Origin: Streptomyces sp. DH37
GTDB taxonomy: Bacteria > Actinomycetota > Actinomycetes > Streptomycetales > Streptomycetaceae
Length of the DNA stretch: 64,000 nucleotides
Direction of reading: 5' to 3'
NCBI RefSeq assembly: GCF_029813835.1
Contig: NZ_JARVKV010000004.1
Coordinates: 150,932 to 214,931, forward strand
In this document: piece after piece, positions 60,529 to 64,000 of the stretch
Layout of the letters: the number at the start of each line of letters is the position of its first letter
Position numbering within the stretch: position 1 is the stretch's first letter
Notes under the pieces: generated by a model
What the model was told of the DNA's origin: nothing
Databases searched by the model: none
The model's input: only the letters and a program-made list of their open reading frames with translations
Program-made: the position numbers and the translations under genes

Positions 60529-61062
60529 ATGCAGTTCGGCCGCACCTACGAGGAGTTCGAGGTCGGGGACGTCTACCGGCACTGGCCCGGCAAGACGGTC
60601 ACGGAGTACGACGACCACCTCTTCTGCCTGCTGACCATGAACCACCACCCGCTCCACATGGACGCCAACTACGCCGGGAAGACGACGGACTTCGGCAGGA
60701 ACGTCGTGGTCGGCAACTACGTCTACTCGCTGCTGCTGGGCATGTCCGTGCCGGACGTCTCCGGCAAGGCCATCGCCAACCTGGAGATCGAGTCGCTGCG
60801 GCACGTGGCGCCCACCTTCCACGGCGACACCGTCTACGGCGAGACGACCGTGCTGGACAAGACGCCGTCGAGGTCCAAGCCGGACCGCGGCATCGTCCAC
60901 GTCGAGACCAGGGGCTACAAGCAGGACGGCACCCTGGTGTGCGTCTTCCGCCGCAAGGTGATGGTGCCCACCGCCGAGTACATCGAGGAGCGCGGGGGCG
61001 AGCAGCCCGGGCGCCCCGAGCCGCGCGGGGCCGAGCAGGACTCCGGAAAGGGAGGGAAGTGA
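60529..61062 (+). CDS. Mesaconyl-CoA hydratase (MaoC-like)
   Basis: 177 aa. A hot-dog-fold MaoC-type hydratase that interconverts mesaconyl-C1-CoA and beta-methylmalyl-CoA. N-terminal FGRTYEEFEVGDVYRHWPGKTVTEYDDHLFCLLTMNHHPLHMDANYAG carries the catalytic Asp/His pair (seen as DDHLFCLLTMNHHPLH). GRNVVVGNYVYSLLLGMSVPD and VRHVAPTFHGDTVYGETTVLD-like parts follow. The stop and the next start are one base apart. It lies between lyase and dehydrogenase genes, the usual operon order. Confidence 0.93.
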   Translation: MQFGRTYEEFEVGDVYRHWPGKTVTEYDDHLFCLLTMNHHPLHMDANYAGKTTDFGRNVVVGNYVYSLLLGMSVPDVSGKAIANLEIESLRHVAPTFHGDTVYGETTVLDKTPSRSKPDRGIVHVETRGYKQDGTLVCVFRRKVMVPTAEYIEERGGEQPGRPEPRGAEQDSGKGGK

Positions 61063-61063
61063 C

Positions 61064-62263
61064 ATGGGACGCCTGGCGCGGACCGAGGGCCTGACGGACG
61101 TCCAGCGGGAGATCCTCTCCACCGTCCGCGGCTTCGTCGACAAGGAGATCATCCCGGTCGCCACCGAGCTGGAGCACCGGGACGAGTACCCGACCCGGAT
61201 CGTCGAGGGCCTGAAGGACCTGGGGATCTTCGGCCTGATGATCCCCGAGGAGTACGGCGGCCTCGGGGAGTCGCTGCTCACCTACGCACTGTGCGTGGAG
61301 GAGATCGCCCGCGGCTGGATGAGCGTGTCCGGCATCATCAACACGCACTTCATCGTCGCGTACATGATCAAGCAGCACGGCACCGACGAGCAGAAGGAGT
61401 ACTTCCTCCCCCGGATGGCGGCCGGCGAGGTCCGCGGCGCCTTCTCCATGTCCGAGCCGGGCCTGGGCTCGGACGTGTCGGCCATCACCACCAAGGGGGT
61501 GCGCGACGGCGACGAGTACGTGCTGACCGGCCAGAAGATGTGGCTGACCAACGGCGGCACGTCCTCGCTGGTCGCGGTGTTGTGCCGGACCGACGAGGGC
61601 CACCCTGAGAATACGGCCCCGCACCGGTCGATGACCACCTTCCTCGTCGAGAAGGAGCCGGGCTTCGGCGAGGTCAGGCCGGGTCTGACGATCCCCGGCA
61701 AGATCGAGAAGATGGGCTACAAGGGCGTCGACACCACCGAGATGATCCTGGACGGCCTGCGCGTCCCGGAGAACCGGATCCTGGGCGGCGCCACCGGCCG
61801 CGGCTTCTACCAGATGATGGACGGCGTCGAGGTCGGCCGGGTCAACGTGGCCGCGCGCGGCTGCGGCGTGGCCCAGCGCGCCTTCGAGCTGGGCATCTCC
61901 TACGCCCAGCAGCGGCACACCTTCGGCAAGCCGATCGCCCAGCACCAGGCAATTCAGTTCAAGTTGGCCGAAATGGCCACCAAGGTGGAGGCCGCGCACG
62001 CCCTGATGGTCGGCGCCGCACGGAAGAAGGACTCCGGGCAGCGCAACGACCTGGAGGCCGGCATGGCCAAATACCTCGCCTCGGAGTACTGCAAGGAGGT
62101 CGTGGAGGACGCGTTCCGCATCCACGGCGGTTACGGTTTCTCCAAGGAGTACGAGATCGAACGGCTGTACCGTGAGGCCCCGATGCTCCTGATCGGTGAA
62201 GGCACGGCGGAGATCCAGAAGATGATCGTGGGACGCCGACTCCTGGAGGAGTACAAGCTTTAG
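61064..62263 (+). CDS. Acyl-CoA dehydrogenase (methylsuccinyl-CoA dehydrogenase candidate)
   Basis: 399 aa. Standard ACAD fold: EKYGGL-type region EEYGGLGESLLTYALCVEEIARG, then AFSMSEPGLGSDVSAITTKGVRDGDEYVLTGQKMWLTNG (FAD and substrate face), PGKIEKMGYKGVDTTEMILDGLRVPENRILGG and a C-terminal RIHGGYGFSKEYEIERLYREAPMLLIGEGTAEIQKMIVGRRLL, where the Glu of GEGTAEI is near the catalytic position. In this operon the expected reaction is methylsuccinyl-CoA to mesaconyl-C1-CoA; related Streptomyces genes have been labelled isobutyryl-CoA dehydrogenase. The assignment is by context. Confidence 0.92.
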   Translation: MGRLARTEGLTDVQREILSTVRGFVDKEIIPVATELEHRDEYPTRIVEGLKDLGIFGLMIPEEYGGLGESLLTYALCVEEIARGWMSVSGIINTHFIVAYMIKQHGTDEQKEYFLPRMAAGEVRGAFSMSEPGLGSDVSAITTKGVRDGDEYVLTGQKMWLTNGGTSSLVAVLCRTDEGHPENTAPHRSMTTFLVEKEPGFGEVRPGLTIPGKIEKMGYKGVDTTEMILDGLRVPENRILGGATGRGFYQMMDGVEVGRVNVAARGCGVAQRAFELGISYAQQRHTFGKPIAQHQAIQFKLAEMATKVEAAHALMVGAARKKDSGQRNDLEAGMAKYLASEYCKEVVEDAFRIHGGYGFSKEYEIERLYREAPMLLIGEGTAEIQKMIVGRRLLEEYKL

Positions 62264-62450
62264 GGGTAGAATGCCTCATTCGGGGTGTTTTTCCTGTCAA
62301 AGGGACGGCACCCCGACCCGAGGCCTTCCAGGGAGTCCACGGTCCCGACTGGTGCTCTGGCTTGCCCAGTTGCCACCGGTAACCGATAGCATCCCGGGAA
62401 AGCCGCCGTCCCCCGTGTATACGCGGCACCCTCCGCTACGAAGGTCATTC
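62264..62450 (+). promoter_or_regulatory. Gene-free leader before psd
   Basis: 187 bp separating the ethylmalonyl-CoA genes from psd. A less GC-rich segment holds TTGCCA (near 62369) and TAGCAT further downstream, a possible promoter with loose spacing, so psd-pssA may have its own transcript. No terminator of obvious strength is visible. Weak AAGG precedes the ATG at 62451. Confidence 0.35.
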
Positions 62451-63098
62451 ATGCCCCACAGCCCATCCTCTGCACAACGCGGCCGAATCCGTCTCGCGCG
62501 CGGAGCATCGCCGTGGCTCCTCCCGACCGTCGCCACCGCCGCCCTCAGCCTGGCCCGCGCCAGGCGCTCGAGAGGCGCGGCCGTGGCGGCAGTGCCCGCC
62601 ACCGCCCTGGCGGCGGGCATGCTGTGGTTCTTCCGCGACCCCGAGCGAGAGATCGCCCAGGGCCGCGTCATCTCCCCGGCCGACGGCGTGGTGCAGAGCA
62701 TCATGCCGTGGAAGGACGGACGCACCCGCGTCGCGATCTTCATGAGCCCGCTGAACGTTCACGTCAACCGCGCCCCGCTGGCGGGCACGGTGACGTCCGT
62801 CGAGCACGTGCCCGGCGGCTTCGTCCCGGCGTTCAACAAGGAGAGCGAGAACAACGAGCGGGTCGTCTGGCACTTCGACACCGAGCTGGGCGACATCGAG
62901 ATGGTCCAGATCGCCGGTGCCGTGGCCCGGCGGATCGTGCCGTACGTCGAGCAGGGCGCGAAGGTCGAGCAGGGCGAGCGGATCGGGCTGATCCGCTTCG
63001 GCTCGCGCGTGGACCTCTACCTCCCGGAGGGCGTCGAGGTCGCCGTCGAGGTCGGCCAGCCCACTACCGCGGGGGTGACTCGCCTTGACCGTGATTGA
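62451..63098 (+). CDS. psd: Phosphatidylserine decarboxylase (archaeal-type, short form)
   Basis: 215 aa. Decarboxylates phosphatidylserine to phosphatidylethanolamine. The short membrane-associated N-terminus has an alpha-helical stretch (VAAVPATALAAGMLWFF). Conserved parts: RVISPADGVVQSIMPW, RVAIFMSPLNVHVNRAPLAGTV, NERVVWHFDTELGDIEMVQIAGAVARRIV and the self-cleavage site RFGSRVDLYLPEG, where Gly-Ser yields the pyruvoyl group. The start with MPHSPSSAQ lacks the upstream frame's non-homologous segment. It overlaps the pssA start by 14 bases, so the two phospholipid genes are coupled. Confidence 0.94.
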   Translation: MPHSPSSAQRGRIRLARGASPWLLPTVATAALSLARARRSRGAAVAAVPATALAAGMLWFFRDPEREIAQGRVISPADGVVQSIMPWKDGRTRVAIFMSPLNVHVNRAPLAGTVTSVEHVPGGFVPAFNKESENNERVVWHFDTELGDIEMVQIAGAVARRIVPYVEQGAKVEQGERIGLIRFGSRVDLYLPEGVEVAVEVGQPTTAGVTRLDRD

Positions 63099-63942
63099 TC
63101 CCGACACCCAGTGGGTGCCCGAGGCCGACATGGACGACGACGCCGACGAGATGGGCGACATGCCGCTGTCCATGCGGCTGTCGATAGCCGACGCGCTCAC
63201 CCTCGGCAACGCCACCTGCGGCTTCCTGGCGGTGTACTTCACCACCACCGGTGTCCTGATCCCGCATCTGACCGGCAACGGCGACGGCGGCATGGCGCGG
63301 CACAGCGCCGCGACCGCCGTGATGCTGATGCTGCTGGCGTCGGTGTTCGACCTCTTCGACGGGCTCGTGGCGCGCAAGCTGCGCAGCTCGGCGATGGGCG
63401 CGGAGCTCGACAACCTCTCCGACCTGATCAGCTTCGGGCTGGCCCCCGCGTACTTCGTGCTGGTCTGGGGGATGGTGGCCAACGACGCGTACCAGGGGGT
63501 CTCGGCGCTCGCCGGGATCGTGGTGCTGCTGGCGGTGGTGCTGCGGCTCGCCAGGTTCTCCTGCCTCACCCTGCCCAACGGGGTGTTCCAGGGCATGCCC
63601 AGCCCCTTCGGGGCGCTGACGGTCGTCTCGATCGTCCTGCTGGAGCTGCCGTTCGTCCCGACGCTGCTGGCCATCGTCGGGGTGGCCTGGCTGATGGTCA
63701 GCCGGGTGGAGTACCCCAAGCCGCGCGGCCTGCTGGCCGTGGCGATGCTCGGCTGGATCGTGCTGAGCATGGGCCTGCTGACGGCCTGGGCCTTCGACGC
63801 CCCGGGCGGTGAGCTGCTGCTGCAGACCGGCTGCGCGCTGCAGCTGGTGCTGGGCGCGGTGATCCCGCTGTTCGCCACCGCGCGCCGGGTCAACACCTTC
63901 CGCGACAACCGCCGCGAGGCACGGGCGGCGGCCCAGCCCTAA
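63085..63942 (+). CDS. pssA: CDP-diacylglycerol-serine O-phosphatidyltransferase
   Basis: 285 aa integral membrane enzyme making phosphatidylserine. The CDP-alcohol phosphotransferase motif is DLFDGLVARKLRSSAMGAELDNLSD (DGx2ARx8Gx3Dx3D), in parts FDGLVAR and GAELDNLSD. About six hydrophobic segments follow, including AYFVLVWGMVANDAYQ and LLAVAMLGWIVLSMGLLTAW. The start TTG 63085 has GGGGGTGA six bases upstream; GTG 63091 is an alternative. It converts the same lipid that psd uses and completes the phosphatidylethanolamine branch. Confidence 0.94.
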   Translation: MTVIDPDTQWVPEADMDDDADEMGDMPLSMRLSIADALTLGNATCGFLAVYFTTTGVLIPHLTGNGDGGMARHSAATAVMLMLLASVFDLFDGLVARKLRSSAMGAELDNLSDLISFGLAPAYFVLVWGMVANDAYQGVSALAGIVVLLAVVLRLARFSCLTLPNGVFQGMPSPFGALTVVSIVLLELPFVPTLLAIVGVAWLMVSRVEYPKPRGLLAVAMLGWIVLSMGLLTAWAFDAPGGELLLQTGCALQLVLGAVIPLFATARRVNTFRDNRREARAAAQP

Positions 63943-64000
63943 CCGGCCGCCGGCGGACGGCTCGCACCGCGGGCGCCGGACGGGTTCCATGGAACCCGTC

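Overview
The window is about 72% GC, with codon use, gene families and regulatory signals typical of Streptomyces or a close relative. The markers are DUF397/Scr1 regulator pairs, GAF-ANTAR and PAS regulators, a SigB/F/G-type sigma factor, F420-dependent and mycothiol-type enzyme families, and an ethylmalonyl-CoA operon next to psd-pssA. It reads as chromosome with a few eroded patches. I see no insertion sequence, integrase, phage block or CRISPR array.

Layout. 0-7 kb: a secreted beta-helix protein behind paired LacI-type operator candidates, then a divergent Clp ATPase gene that runs tail to tail into htpG and has no in-frame stop where its homology ends. 7-8 kb: a small gene graveyard, with fragments of a graspetide-type methyltransferase, an Scr1 regulator and a DUF397 protein. 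8-12.6 kb: a DinB/DUF664 protein, a membrane-anchored Mrr-like nuclease, two tandem RNAs that fold as circularly permuted tRNAs (Y RNA-like), an unidentified 243-aa protein, an intact Scr1/DUF397 pair and tRNA-Leu(GAG). 12.7-20.9 kb: an FAD oxidoreductase and an SDR, fdhD, a long-chain acyl-CoA synthetase, an aldo/keto reductase, a pterin dehydratase and an MmyB-type regulator. 21-27.4 kb: a membrane-anchored phosphodiesterase-like protein, MBL hydrolase plus DedA, and a second MBL hydrolase coupled to an aminotransferase-fold protein with almost no lysine. 27.5-36.6 kb: a stress block with GAF-ANTAR, PAS-GAF, a SigB-like factor, an F420 oxidoreductase, a ThDP enzyme, DUF402 and DUF6158 proteins and a Vms1/eRF1-like protein. 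SigB-type promoter sequences lie before the sigma factor and the Vms1-like gene. 36.6-42.7 kb: small metabolic genes (methyltransferases, VOC, quinone reductase, LapA-like, phosphopantetheinyl transferase, SDR, antibiotic-kinase-like protein). 42.8-48.1 kb: four consecutive peptidase genes. 48-52.7 kb: a methyltransferase, SRPBCC, a radical SAM protein behind a LexA-type box, GNAT and a HEAT-repeat protein. 53-64 kb: a duplicated 3-hydroxyacyl-CoA dehydrogenase, a TetR regulator, then ccr-meaA-mcl-mch-acd (ethylmalonyl-CoA pathway), psd and pssA.

How the parts work together. The last 11 kb encodes most of a route from acetyl-CoA-derived C4 units through crotonyl-CoA carboxylation to propionyl-CoA and glyoxylate. 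That route supplies C2 assimilation and the ethylmalonyl- and methylmalonyl-CoA extender units used in polyketide synthesis.

The most unusual feature is the tandem RNA locus at 9.8-10.1 kb. In each RNA the T-arm and 3' acceptor strand come before the 5' acceptor strand and D-arm. Every cloverleaf helix still pairs, and the outer ends extend the anticodon stem. This is the architecture of bacterial Y RNAs (YrlA), and the second copy carries the Ro-binding signature. No Ro (TROVE) gene is present in the window.
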